Shown piece after piece: positions 1 through 8,071 of a stretch of 9,984 nt of DNA. The translations under genes were made by a program, and so were the position numbers. Below the pieces are notes generated by a model, which saw only the letters and a list, made by a program, of their open reading frames with translations, ran no database searches and had not been told where the DNA came from. Source of the DNA: Melioribacter sp. (GTDB lineage Bacteria > Bacteroidota > Ignavibacteria > Ignavibacteriales > Melioribacteraceae); NCBI GenBank assembly GCA_016841125.1, contig JAENZU010000086.1, forward strand, positions 1 through 9,984. The letters are read 5' to 3'. Position 1 is the first letter of the stretch; every line of letters starts with the position of its first letter.

Positions 1-92
1 TAGTATTTTTACCGCAAGATAATGTTCTCGAAAAAGCATATCGGAGTATTGGTGAATTTTATCACAAGTATTTAGATAAATTTGAAAATTAA
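1..92 (+). CDS. 3' end of an unidentified gene (partial)
   Basis: An open frame entering from the left edge, read from base 3, ends at a TAA at 90-92. The 29 visible residues finish in GEFYHKYLDKFEN and are rich in charged and aromatic residues, consistent with a helical C-terminus. The other two forward frames stop almost at once, and a strong hairpin follows the stop by about 12 nt, as expected at a gene end. I do not recognise the family; too little protein is present to name a function. Confidence 0.5.
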   Translation, partial: VFLPQDNVLEKAYRSIGEFYHKYLDKFEN

Positions 93-104
93 TTTTTTTA
101 TGAG

Positions 105-133
105 ATCCTCGGAATTTCTAAAATTCCGGGGAT
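105..133 (+). terminator. 13-bp hairpin after the upstream gene, probable terminator
   Basis: Arms 105-117 (ATCCTCGGAATTT) and 121-133 (AAATTCCGGGGAT) pair over 13 bp with one G-U wobble and a 3-nt loop. The hairpin lies 12 nt after the stop codon at 92, in the gap before the M16 peptidase gene. No clean U-run follows it on the + strand. A T-run at 94-99 precedes it, so on the - strand the hairpin would be followed by A's rather than U's. It may work as a non-canonical terminator or as a 3' mRNA-stabilising structure. Confidence 0.5.
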
Positions 134-215
134 ATTTCAGCAATTCAATTAGTATCTATAATTAATTGATTAATTTATACAGCCTTCCCGCCTAGATTCG
201 ATTACTACGATTATC

Positions 216-223
216 TATATTTA
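216..223 (+). promoter_or_regulatory. possible -7 element for the M16-nuoGHI block
   Basis: TATATTTA matches seven of eight positions of the Bacteroidota -7 consensus TAnnTTTG and lies 35 nt before the TTG start at 259, in the only sizeable gap upstream of the block. No convincing -33 TTG sits about 20 nt further upstream; TTCG at 197-200 is the nearest. In AT-rich DNA such a match is expected by chance fairly often, so this is only a candidate. Confidence 0.25.
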
Positions 224-258
224 AAGTTTAGTTTACTCATTAAAATAATATACTAATA

Positions 259-1509
259 TTGAATAATTTTAATATCACCAGACTGCAAAACGGAATTACC
301 GTAGTCTCAGAAAATATATCTTACGTAAAATCCTTTTCATTAGGATTTTGGTTTAACGTTGGTTCGAGAGAAGAAAATTCCAAGAATAACGGCATCAGTC
401 ATTTTATTGAGCATATGCTTTTTAAAGGCACCAAAAAAAGAACCGCCAGAAACATTGCGGATTCAATTGAATCTCTCGGCGGCTACTTAAACGCTTTTAC
501 TACAAAAGAACAAACATGTTATTACGGGCGCGGACTCAACAATCATATCGAAAAAACATTTGAAGTTCTTGCGGATATGGTTCAATATCCTTTGTTCAAA
601 CCGGCTGATATTAAAAAAGAAGCAACGGTTGTGATTGACGAACTTTACGATATCGAAGATACTCCCGAAGAATTGATCTTCGATGAGTTTGAAAATAACT
701 TATTCCGTTCGAGTTCTTTGGGAATGCCGATAATTGGTACAAGCGAAAATATTTTAAAATTTGATCAGAAGATGTTGTCCGAATACATTTCGAAAAATTA
801 TACATTCGACAATCTATTTATCGTCGCTTCGGGTTCGGTCGATAACGAAAAAATTATTAAAGATGTTGATAAGTACTTTAGTAAAGATCTCGGTTCCAGC
901 GGTAAGCGAAGAAAAAGAATCGATCCGGTGAAACCAACGGATGTCCAAATTTACAAAGACATTCAGCAGGTACATTTAATTTTTGGTAGAAGTGCACCGG
1001 GCATGAAAGATGATCTCAGAATCCCTATAAATTTACTGTCTCATATTTTAGGTGAAGGGAGCAGTTCAAGACTGTTTCAATCTGTACGGGAAAGGAACGG
1101 AATTGCATACCAGGTAAATTCATTCCTAAATTCTTTTTTCGACATTTCATCATTTGGTATTTATTTATCTACAAATGAAAAATCAATTGAAAAAGCTCAT
1201 ACAATAATTCTAAATGAATTTGCTAAATTGCGCAATAAAAAAGTTTCGGAAAAGGAACTGAAAAAAGCTAAAGAATATTTAAAAGGAAACTTGCTGATGA
1301 GCCTCGAAAGCACAACGAACCGTATGCTGAGGATTGCTCAAAGTGTAATTTATTTCGATGAAATTGAAACAATTGAAAACTCCATTTCGAAAATTGATGC
1401 CGTTTCTAGGGATCAAATTTTATATCTTTCGAATGAGTATTTAAACCCCGAAACTTTTAGCAAAACAATTGTAAGTTCTAAAAATTTATTAATGCATTCA
1501 GCGGCTTAA
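259..1509 (+). CDS. M16 family zinc metallopeptidase (YmxG/MPP-beta-like)
   Basis: A zinc endopeptidase of the pitrilysin/insulinase M16 family, subfamily B type. The inverted zinc motif HFIEH is at residues 48-52 (H48, E51, H52). The third ligand is probably E128 in VVIDELYD, 76 residues after H52, which is the spacing known for the family. A second M16 domain follows; it holds the conserved RLFQSVRERNGIAY segment (271-284), whose Arg and Tyr help bind substrate in active members. At 416 residues it matches the roughly 410-residue single-chain bacterial proteins. There is no signal peptide, so it is likely cytoplasmic. The start is TTG at 259: an in-frame stop lies at 241-243 and no ATG or GTG comes between. 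No Shine-Dalgarno is visible. The nuoG start follows the stop by 17 nt, so co-transcription is likely. The physiological substrate cannot be inferred. Confidence 0.92.
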   Translation: MNNFNITRLQNGITVVSENISYVKSFSLGFWFNVGSREENSKNNGISHFIEHMLFKGTKKRTARNIADSIESLGGYLNAFTTKEQTCYYGRGLNNHIEKTFEVLADMVQYPLFKPADIKKEATVVIDELYDIEDTPEELIFDEFENNLFRSSSLGMPIIGTSENILKFDQKMLSEYISKNYTFDNLFIVASGSVDNEKIIKDVDKYFSKDLGSSGKRRKRIDPVKPTDVQIYKDIQQVHLIFGRSAPGMKDDLRIPINLLSHILGEGSSSRLFQSVRERNGIAYQVNSFLNSFFDISSFGIYLSTNEKSIEKAHTIILNEFAKLRNKKVSEKELKKAKEYLKGNLLMSLESTTNRMLRIAQSVIYFDEIETIENSISKIDAVSRDQILYLSNEYLNPETFSKTIVSSKNLLMHSAA

Positions 1510-1514
1510 AACAC

Positions 1515-1520
1515 AAAGGA
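1515..1520 (+). promoter_or_regulatory. ribosome binding site of nuoG
   Basis: AAAGGA ends 6 nt before the ATG at 1527. The arrangement (AAAGGA, T-rich spacer, ATG) is almost the same as the one before nuoI, which supports both starts. Confidence 0.7.
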
Positions 1521-1526
1521 TTTTTT

Positions 1527-3224
1527 ATGCCTAAATTAACAATAGACGAAAAAGAAATAGAATTTAAGCAGGGTCAAACGATAATTGAAGCCGGTAAGGA
1601 TAACGGTATTGAAATTCCGCATTTCTGCTGGCATCCAAAACTGTCAATTTCCGGCAATTGCCGTGTCTGTTTAGTTGAAGTTGAAAAAATGCCAAAACTT
1701 GTGATCGCTTGTTCAACATTGGCATCCGATGGAATGGTAGTTCACACTCAATCAGAAAAAACAATAAAAGCAAGAAATGCAGTGATGGAATTCTTTTTGA
1801 TCAACCATCCTTTGGATTGTCCTATTTGCGATGAAGCCGGCGAATGTAAACTTCAGGATTATGCCTACAGTCATGGCGTTGGCGAAAGCCGTTTTGATGA
1901 AGAAAAGGTTCACAAGAGAAAAAGAGTTGAACTTGGACCACGAATAATGTTTGACGCAGAGCGCTGTATTTCCTGCTCAAGATGTATCCGGTTCTCAGAC
2001 GAAATTGCAAAAGAAAATCAACTCACATTTGTTAAGAGAGGCGACAGAGTTACAATTACAACTTTCCCTGGTGAAAGTTTTGATAATCCCTATACTTTGA
2101 ATACCGTTGATATTTGTCCCGTTGGAGCACTGACAAGTTTGGATTGGAGATTTAAAACCAGAGTGTGGGAAACTTCATCTACGGAATCTGTTTGTATTGG
2201 CTGTTCGAGAGGCTGCAACACAGAAATTTGGGTGAGAAACAATAAGATATTACGATTAACACCGCGTCAGAATGAAGAAGTTAATGAAACATGGATGTGC
2301 GATCACGGTCGATTAAACACATTCAAATTTGTTAATGAAGAAGACAGAGTTGACGGACCGCATCTGAATAAAAATGGCGAACTTGTAAAAGTAGAGTGGA
2401 ATGAAGCCTACTCGACTGCATTTAAAAAATTGAAAGAATTTAAACCCGGCGAAATTGCATTCATCGGGTCGGCTTATGCAACCAACGAAGATAATTATGC
2501 ATTGGTGAAATTTGCAAAGTCTCTCGGAGTTACAAATATCGACTTTTTAAGACACACAATTCCCGGTGATCAGGACGACATTTTAATTAGAGAAGATAAA
2601 ACACCAAATACAGTCGGAGCCCTTTTGATGGGGGTTAAACCACTTGCCGGAGGCAACGGATCGAAACAGATTATTGAGTTGATCAGATCAAATAAAATTA
2701 AAGCTCTTTATGTAATGGAAGATGATTTAATCGGCGACGATAGTGAAATGGAAAAATTACTTTCTAAATTGAATTTGCTTATTGTGCATGCTTCTAATTT
2801 TAACAAGACTGCGCAATTAGCACACGTAGTGTTCCCTGCTTCCACTTATGCAGAAAAGCACGGTACATTTGTTAATTTCCAAAACAGAATTCAGCGAATT
2901 AAACCTGCTGTTGCAACTGAAGAAATGGACAGAACTTTAGATGGAATGTCTCAATCAAGATGGGATAAATTCGGATCTAAATATGACCGTTGGATGCAGG
3001 GTAAAAAATTTGATGCAAATCCAAGCTGGAAAATTATTTCAAGGCTCTCCGGTCAGTCTAATCAGCAATTAAAATACGACACCGCAGATGATGTCTTTGA
3101 AGATATTGCAAAATCTGTAACGGAATTAAAGTCTTTGGATTTAGATGATTTAGGAAATCAAGGAGTAGAACTGGGTTCACAAAAAGTAGGTAGTGCAAAA
3201 ACAGTTAATTCGGAGTTATCTTAA
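1527..3224 (+). CDS. nuoG: NADH-quinone oxidoreductase subunit G (NuoG), short form
   Basis: The iron-sulfur subunit of the peripheral arm of complex I, relaying electrons from the NADH module toward the quinone site. The N-terminal [2Fe-2S] domain has C34, C45, C48 and C62. The His-Cys [4Fe-4S] motif follows as H94, C98, C101 and C107. The next [4Fe-4S] set is C147, C150, C153 and C197. A fourth set, C223, C226, C230 and C258, matches the off-pathway N7 cluster that only some bacteria keep. Residues from about 275 on resemble the molybdopterin-oxidoreductase fold (GEIAFIGS, AHVVFPASTYAEKHGTFVN), but at 565 residues the protein is far shorter than the 783-908 of Thermus and E. coli forms. Most of the missing length is C-terminal, and the tail (GSQKVGSAKTVNSELS) looks low in structure. 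The frame is intact. It lies 17 nt after the M16 gene and one base before nuoH. Confidence 0.96.
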   Translation: MPKLTIDEKEIEFKQGQTIIEAGKDNGIEIPHFCWHPKLSISGNCRVCLVEVEKMPKLVIACSTLASDGMVVHTQSEKTIKARNAVMEFFLINHPLDCPICDEAGECKLQDYAYSHGVGESRFDEEKVHKRKRVELGPRIMFDAERCISCSRCIRFSDEIAKENQLTFVKRGDRVTITTFPGESFDNPYTLNTVDICPVGALTSLDWRFKTRVWETSSTESVCIGCSRGCNTEIWVRNNKILRLTPRQNEEVNETWMCDHGRLNTFKFVNEEDRVDGPHLNKNGELVKVEWNEAYSTAFKKLKEFKPGEIAFIGSAYATNEDNYALVKFAKSLGVTNIDFLRHTIPGDQDDILIREDKTPNTVGALLMGVKPLAGGNGSKQIIELIRSNKIKALYVMEDDLIGDDSEMEKLLSKLNLLIVHASNFNKTAQLAHVVFPASTYAEKHGTFVNFQNRIQRIKPAVATEEMDRTLDGMSQSRWDKFGSKYDRWMQGKKFDANPSWKIISRLSGQSNQQLKYDTADDVFEDIAKSVTELKSLDLDDLGNQGVELGSQKVGSAKTVNSELS

Positions 3225-3225
3225 A

Positions 3226-4254
3226 ATGAGTATTCTCGAGATAATCATTATTACATTTGTAAAAATTTTATTTATCATAACGGCAATGCTTCTTACAGTA
3301 TCGTATTCGGTTTACTTTGAGCGTCGCATAAGTGCCTGGATTCAAACTAGACTCGGACCCAACCGTGTGGGCTGGGAAGGTATTCTACAGCCATTTGCCG
3401 ATGTATTCAAACTGCTGCTTAAGGAAGATATTGTTCCTGAGAAGTCAAACAAACCGCTGCATACTTTAGCCCCGTTTATTGCTCTGTTTGTTGCATTTTC
3501 AACTTACGCCGTAATCCCGATGGGACCTGAAGTAACCATCTTCGGCTACAAAGTAAATTTGGTTGTTGCCGATGTAAATATCGGAATTCTCTACGTATTG
3601 GCATTGACATCTTTGGGTGTTTACGGAATTACTTTTGCGGGCTGGTCGTCCGGCAGCAAGTATTCTCTTTTAGGAGGTGTTCGTGCTTCTGCACAAATGA
3701 TCTCTTACGAAGTTTCCATGGGTTTTTCGATAGCTGGCGTGGTGATGATGGCAAGTTCTCTCAGTCCTGTTGCAATTGTTAATTCTCAGTACGGCTGGAT
3801 GTGGAATGCGATTGTTCAGCCTATAGGGTTTATTACTTTTGTTATATCTGCCTTTGCCGAAACTAATCGGCTTCCTTTCGATTTGCCGGAAGCGGAACCT
3901 GAACTTGTAGGAGGATATCACACAGAATACAGCAGTATGAAATTTGCGAGTTTTTTTCTAGCAGAATATGCAAATATGATAATTGCCAGTGCGATGATAG
4001 TTACACTTTATTTAGGCGGATGGCAGGTTCCTTATATAGATAAATTAGGTTTGGGAGAAACATTAACCACGCTAATACAAGTTGGAGCCTTCTTCGCAAA
4101 GATCGGCGCATTAATTTTCTTCTTTATTTGGGTAAGATGGAGCATCCCCAGGTTCCGCTACGATCAATTGATGAATATTGGTTGGAAAGTTATGTTCCCG
4201 CTTTCGCTGTTAAACGTTGTTTGGGTAGCAGTAGTTTTAATGATATTTAATTAA
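3226..4254 (+). CDS. nuoH: NADH-quinone oxidoreductase subunit H (NuoH)
   Basis: A membrane subunit of complex I (the ND1 homologue) that joins the peripheral and membrane arms and forms much of the quinone-binding chamber. With the ATG at 3226 the protein has 342 residues, normal for the family. The signature ERRISAWIQTRLGPNRVG is at 32-49. The long conserved loop starting AETNRLPFDLPEAEPELVGG (211-230) continues to FFLAEY and is rich in acidic residues linked to quinone and proton chemistry. I count about eight hydrophobic segments. An in-frame GTG at 3193 would add 11 residues and overlap nuoG. I prefer the ATG because it gives a usual N-terminus, begins one base after the nuoG stop, and has GGAG at 3212-3215, a loose but usable ribosome site. 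Translational coupling with nuoG is likely. Confidence 0.96.
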   Translation: MSILEIIIITFVKILFIITAMLLTVSYSVYFERRISAWIQTRLGPNRVGWEGILQPFADVFKLLLKEDIVPEKSNKPLHTLAPFIALFVAFSTYAVIPMGPEVTIFGYKVNLVVADVNIGILYVLALTSLGVYGITFAGWSSGSKYSLLGGVRASAQMISYEVSMGFSIAGVVMMASSLSPVAIVNSQYGWMWNAIVQPIGFITFVISAFAETNRLPFDLPEAEPELVGGYHTEYSSMKFASFFLAEYANMIIASAMIVTLYLGGWQVPYIDKLGLGETLTTLIQVGAFFAKIGALIFFFIWVRWSIPRFRYDQLMNIGWKVMFPLSLLNVVWVAVVLMIFN

Positions 4255-4259
4255 AAGGA
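4253..4259 (+). promoter_or_regulatory. ribosome binding site of nuoI
   Basis: AAAAGGA, overlapping the last bases of the nuoH stop codon and 6 nt before the ATG at 4266. The overlap suggests the two genes are read from one mRNA. Confidence 0.7.
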
Positions 4260-4265
4260 TTTTAC

Positions 4266-4760
4266 ATGCCGGACAAGAAAAGAAAAAAAGATTTAACTTT
4301 TGCTCAAAAATTATATTTGCCCGAAATTTTTAAGGGTTTAGCTCTTACTTTTAAGAGTATGCTAAAACCGTCCGTAACCATGGAATACCCGGAAGTTAAG
4401 TTCGTTCCGCCGGCAGCTTATAGGGGAAGACCCGTACTGGTTGAAGAAAAAGACGGAACTGAAAGATGTGTTGCCTGCGGTCTTTGTTCGCGTGTTTGCC
4501 CGGCGCTTGCAATTGAAGTGCAGCCGGAAGAAACTGAACTTGAAAAAGAAAGATATCCAAAGTTGTTTGAAATAAATATGATTAGATGTATATTCTGCGG
4601 CTTCTGCGAAGAGGTTTGTCCCGAAGAAGCTATTGTTATGAGTAAAGATTATGAACTAGTTTTTACTAGTCGGGAAGATGCAATTTACGGTAAAGATAAA
4701 CTTCTGGTTCCGGTAGATCAGCTTAAAGATCGATTGGAATTTTTACGGAACTTTAAGTAA
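4266..4760 (+). CDS. nuoI: NADH-quinone oxidoreductase subunit I (NuoI), 2x[4Fe-4S]
   Basis: The ferredoxin-like subunit that carries clusters N6a and N6b and hands electrons to the N2 cluster beside the quinone site. Two complete motifs are visible: C68-x2-C71-x2-C74-x3-C78 (CVACGLCSRVCP) and C108-x2-C111-x2-C114-x3-C118 (CIFCGFCEEVCP), each followed by a Pro as usual. The N-terminal segment around 16-50 (LYLPEIFKGLALTFKSMLKPSVTMEYPE, shown here only as its range and ends LYLPE and MEYPE) fits the amphipathic helix that anchors NuoI to the membrane. Length (164 residues) is normal. The gene begins 11 nt after nuoH. No nuoJ follows: after 35 nt an unrelated secreted-protein gene begins, so the complex I run ends here. 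Confidence 0.96.
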   Translation: MPDKKRKKDLTFAQKLYLPEIFKGLALTFKSMLKPSVTMEYPEVKFVPPAAYRGRPVLVEEKDGTERCVACGLCSRVCPALAIEVQPEETELEKERYPKLFEINMIRCIFCGFCEEVCPEEAIVMSKDYELVFTSREDAIYGKDKLLVPVDQLKDRLEFLRNFK

Positions 4761-4795
4761 CTTTCAATCATTATTCTAATTCCGATAAAATCGTG

Positions 4796-6472
4796 ATGCG
4801 AAAAATCATCGTTGTCATATTGCTGTTGTTTCTAAATGTTTATTTTGGTCAGACCGAAATTGCATTATTTAAGACGGGCTATCCTCATTTAGTTCCTGAA
4901 AATTCCAAGTTCCAGATTTCAATAATTACCAGACTTCTAAGTCGTGATCTAACTCGAATTCAATATTTCGTATCGACCGATAATAACTTTAAGATTGATA
5001 GTGCTATTGCCGGAAACGCATTAAAATCGAAAAAAATGAAATTGGGGGTTTATTCCTCTGATGATGGATCGGAAAATTATAAAGTTGAAATAAGTGACTC
5101 GAATTTTATCTCATCCGGATTTTTTCAATTAAAGCTCTATGTTTCACCAATTACTAATTCTTTATCCAAAATAGATTTTTTGGTAAACCTGTTTGATAAA
5201 GATGGTGAAAAGTATTCCTACAATTCTTTAGATTATGAACAAAAGAATTCGATTGAACCAGCGGTAATTTCATTTTATAAAGATCAATCATTTGCCGGTA
5301 AAGCTGTTGAATTTAGGAGCAATTCCTATTTGCAATATTCCGATTTAAAAGGCGAAATAGAGAATAATGTTGTTGACGAGTTTTGGATTAAATTCAATCG
5401 CTTTGAAGGTAATTTTTTAGAAATTTCCAAATTAAACGGCGGCAGTTTTATTTTGGGTATAAATAAATTTGGAATGCTAAAATCAGAAAATAAGAACTTC
5501 AATAATATTTTCTCGAAGTTTTATCAAGAACTATTTATCAGCAGTAAAGTCTGGAACCATATAGTTGTTGCAATTGACAGGAAAACAAATTCACTTAGGA
5601 TTTTTGCAAATAGCGATCTATTCGCAGAATTTGATTATCCTATTATTAACCGGTGGAGCGATCTCTCATTTAAATTCACGAATAATTCAGCCTCGGGAAA
5701 CTTTCAACTAGATCTGCTGAAAGTTTGGGATTCATCAAAGGAATTAGACTTCTTTAATAAAGAAAGACATTTTAAATATTTGGAATCCGACAGTACAATA
5801 AATAAGCTAATTTTAGATTTTGATGATAAAAACACTTTAGAAAAAATTGTAGCAAAAAATGATTTTATTAATCTTAAACTCAATCAGCTGCGTTTTGTTG
5901 AATCGAATGCACCAATATTTTCACGTGCGCCCAAGTTAAGCAGCCATGTTTCCGGACGTATCGTTTATATTGAATGGAAGCCAGCCGATGCTATGTTTGC
6001 AGAAGAATTTGTTCTTGAAAGATCTTTAGAAGGCAGCACATATGATGAGATTTATTCAACTACTGCATCTGATGATCCTGAAAACATTTATTATTATTCG
6101 GACCGGAAAGATGACGAAGCCGATGTAATTTACTACAGGATAAAACAGGTAAATTTTGATGGGTCAATTGCCTATTCTCCATCGGTAAAAGTTGGATTGG
6201 GGCAAAAAGAAGTTTTTTCGATAATCAATAATTTCCCGAATCCGTTCAATCCTTCTACTACTATTTCTATTGAAGTTTTAGAAGTGGATGAATTTGAAAT
6301 CACGGTTTACGACATAGTTGGAAATAAAATTGAAAGATTATACGAAGGACCATTAGCTCAAGGCAGACATTCGTTTGAATTTGATGGTTCAGATTTAACG
6401 TCGGGAATTTATCTTTACGAAGTTAAAACTCCGCATTCTTTGCAAGTGGAGAAAATGATCCTGGCTAAGTAA
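4796..6472 (+). CDS. T9SS-exported protein with LamG-like and Fn3-like regions
   Basis: A secreted or surface-attached protein of unknown specific role, 558 residues from the ATG at 4796. Residues 1-19 (MRKIIVVILLLFLNVYFGQ) are a clear Sec signal peptide. Roughly 165-320 look like a concanavalin A/LamG beta-sandwich, with the typical strand pattern VWNHIVVAIDRKTNSLRIF at 252-270. About 378-468 look like a fibronectin III-type domain ending in YYYSD...YYRIKQVNFDG. Residues 478-558 form the T9SS type-A sorting domain: NNFPNPFNPSTTISIEV, then VYDIVGNKIERL, then SGIYLYEVKT and a final VEKMILAK. Such domains direct export across the outer membrane and are usually cleaved. LamG folds often bind glycans or proteins, but no ligand can be inferred. 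A GTG one codon upstream (4793) is possible; ATG gives the better signal peptide. No Shine-Dalgarno is seen. Confidence 0.85.
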   Translation: MRKIIVVILLLFLNVYFGQTEIALFKTGYPHLVPENSKFQISIITRLLSRDLTRIQYFVSTDNNFKIDSAIAGNALKSKKMKLGVYSSDDGSENYKVEISDSNFISSGFFQLKLYVSPITNSLSKIDFLVNLFDKDGEKYSYNSLDYEQKNSIEPAVISFYKDQSFAGKAVEFRSNSYLQYSDLKGEIENNVVDEFWIKFNRFEGNFLEISKLNGGSFILGINKFGMLKSENKNFNNIFSKFYQELFISSKVWNHIVVAIDRKTNSLRIFANSDLFAEFDYPIINRWSDLSFKFTNNSASGNFQLDLLKVWDSSKELDFFNKERHFKYLESDSTINKLILDFDDKNTLEKIVAKNDFINLKLNQLRFVESNAPIFSRAPKLSSHVSGRIVYIEWKPADAMFAEEFVLERSLEGSTYDEIYSTTASDDPENIYYYSDRKDDEADVIYYRIKQVNFDGSIAYSPSVKVGLGQKEVFSIINNFPNPFNPSTTISIEVLEVDEFEITVYDIVGNKIERLYEGPLAQGRHSFEFDGSDLTSGIYLYEVKTPHSLQVEKMILAK

Positions 6473-6516
6473 TGAGACGGCGTGTAATATAGCTATTCTT
6501 TAAAAGTTGTGGTTCA

Positions 6517-8055
6517 ATGTTATCAAAAGTATTTTCGAGTGCAACAATCGGCATCGACGCCTATTTAGTTGAGGTTGAAACTCATTGTGAAAAACAAATT
6601 CCGGGTTTTACAATTGTGGGATTGCCGGATAGCGCCGTTAAAGAAAGCAGGGAAAGGGTAAACGCAGCAATAAAAAATTCTAACTTTGATCTGCCCCCCA
6701 GAAAAATAACCGTTAACCTTGCGCCGGCTGATATCAAAAAGGAAGGCAGTTCCCTCGATTTGCCCATTGCGGTAGGGCTTTTAGCCGCAAATGAATTAGT
6801 TGAACCAGTGCTTTTGGAGAATACGGTTTTTTTAGGTGAATTATCACTCGACGGAACACTTCGGCATGTTAAGGGAACTCTTCCTATTGCAGTAGAAGTA
6901 AAACGTCAGGGAATGAAAAACTTAATAGTGCCGGAAGACGGGGTTAAAGAGGCTTCAATTGTTGAAGGTATTAATGTTTACGGGGCAAAAAGTTTAAATG
7001 AGGTAATAAATTTTCTTAATGGGGATAAAAACTTAAAGCCTGTTTACACAAACCGAGAATCTATTTTTTCTCAGGTTAATAAATACCATCTCGATTTTTC
7101 TGATGTTAAAGGTCAGGAAAATGTAAAACGTGCATTGGAAATTGCGGCAGCAGGCGGGCACAATATTTTAATGATAGGTCCTCCGGGATCGGGCAAAACA
7201 ATGCTGGCTAAAAGATTTCCATCAATTCTTCCTCCTTTAACTTTTAACGAAGCTCTGCAAACAACTAAAATTCATTCGGTAGCGGGAATTTTAGGAAAAG
7301 AAGTTGCTCTCATTACTGAACGCCCATTTCGAAGTCCGCATCATACTGTTTCCGATGCCGCTTTAATAGGCGGTGGTTCATTTCCCAGACCGGGGGAAGT
7401 TTCTTTTGCACATCACGGGGTTTTATTTTTAGATGAACTTCCGGAATTTAAAAAGAACGTTTTAGAAGTTATGCGGCAGCCGATGGAAGATTATAAAGTC
7501 ACAATCAGCCGTTCTAAAATGTCCCTCGAATTTCCTGCTAACTTTATGCTTGCCGCGGCAATGAACCCATGCCCATGCGGGTATTTTACCGATCCGAATA
7601 AAGAGTGCACATGCAATACGACCCAAATTCAAAGGTATATGTCTAAAATTTCAGGACCTTTGTTGGATAGAATTGATATCCACATTGAAGTGCCGGCAGT
7701 AAAATATAAGGAGCTATCTTCCACTGCCAAAGGAGAATCTTCGGAAGAAATAAGAAAAAGAGTAGTTAACGCCAGAAAAATTCAACAGCAGCGGTTCGAA
7801 AATAAAGATTATATTTTTAATAATGCGGACATGGGTACCCGGGAAGTTAGAGAATTCTGCAAATTGGATTCGTCGGGTGAAGAGTTGCTAAAAATGGCGA
7901 TGACTAAATTAGGGCTTTCTGCAAGAGCTTACGACAGAATTTTAAAAGTGAGCAGAACCATTGCAGATTTAGAACTGGAAAAGAACATTTTGCCCCAGCA
8001 CATTAGTGAAGCAATTCAATACCGCAGTTTAGATAGGGAATTGTGGAACCACTAA
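6517..8055 (+). CDS. comM: ComM/YifB family AAA+ ATPase (Mg-chelatase-like)
   Basis: A homologue of ComM, a hexameric AAA+ helicase shown in Vibrio cholerae to drive branch migration during natural transformation. The N-terminal 170 or so residues form the Lon/S5-like ChlI domain (FTIVGLPDSAVKESRERV at 31-48; LAPADIKKEGSSLDLPIA at 68-85). Walker A GPPGSGKT is at 221-228, Walker B VLFLDE at 302-307, and the family motif NPCPCGY at 350-356. C352 and C354 with C364 and C366 make a plausible zinc site. GPLLDRIDIHIEVP at 380-393 holds the conserved LDRID arginine. The C-terminal Mg-chelatase domain is complete (LSARAYDRILKVSRTIADL). At 512 residues it is full length. The gene starts 44 nt after the secreted-protein gene, without a Shine-Dalgarno. 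Its last 38 bp recur downstream of the next gene, so its 3' end may be recombinant. Confidence 0.95.
   Translation: MLSKVFSSATIGIDAYLVEVETHCEKQIPGFTIVGLPDSAVKESRERVNAAIKNSNFDLPPRKITVNLAPADIKKEGSSLDLPIAVGLLAANELVEPVLLENTVFLGELSLDGTLRHVKGTLPIAVEVKRQGMKNLIVPEDGVKEASIVEGINVYGAKSLNEVINFLNGDKNLKPVYTNRESIFSQVNKYHLDFSDVKGQENVKRALEIAAAGGHNILMIGPPGSGKTMLAKRFPSILPPLTFNEALQTTKIHSVAGILGKEVALITERPFRSPHHTVSDAALIGGGSFPRPGEVSFAHHGVLFLDELPEFKKNVLEVMRQPMEDYKVTISRSKMSLEFPANFMLAAAMNPCPCGYFTDPNKECTCNTTQIQRYMSKISGPLLDRIDIHIEVPAVKYKELSSTAKGESSEEIRKRVVNARKIQQQRFENKDYIFNNADMGTREVREFCKLDSSGEELLKMAMTKLGLSARAYDRILKVSRTIADLELEKNILPQHISEAIQYRSLDRELWNH
8018..8055 (+). repeat. direct repeat copy 1 (3' end of comM)
   Basis: The last 12 comM codons plus the stop. 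Bases 8018-8048 are identical to 9512-9542, and 8018-8055 match 9512-9549 in 36 of 38 positions. The mismatches are 8049 (C versus T) and 8052 (C versus T). Weaker ungapped similarity extends left to 8010, and gapped similarity a little past the stop (CTGTTTGAT versus CAGTTTTGAT). This is the left boundary of the putative element. Confidence 0.9.
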
Positions 8056-8071
8056 AACTGTTTGATATTAC

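Noticed and set aside
611..805. Antisense ORF within the M16 gene, and similar 60-83 codon antisense ORFs within nuoG, nuoH, comM and the ATPase gene
   Set aside because: All lie wholly opposite strongly supported coding genes, have no recognisable motif, and look like frame shadows.
3193..3225. GTG start for nuoH, adding 11 residues and overlapping the nuoG end
   Set aside because: The ATG at 3226 gives the usual NuoH N-terminus and follows the nuoG stop by one base; the extra residues are just nuoG tail read in another frame.
4793..4795. GTG start one codon before the chosen ATG of the secreted protein
   Set aside because: It adds only one Met and neither site has a ribosome site; MRKIIVV is the typical signal peptide start. 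The difference is trivial.
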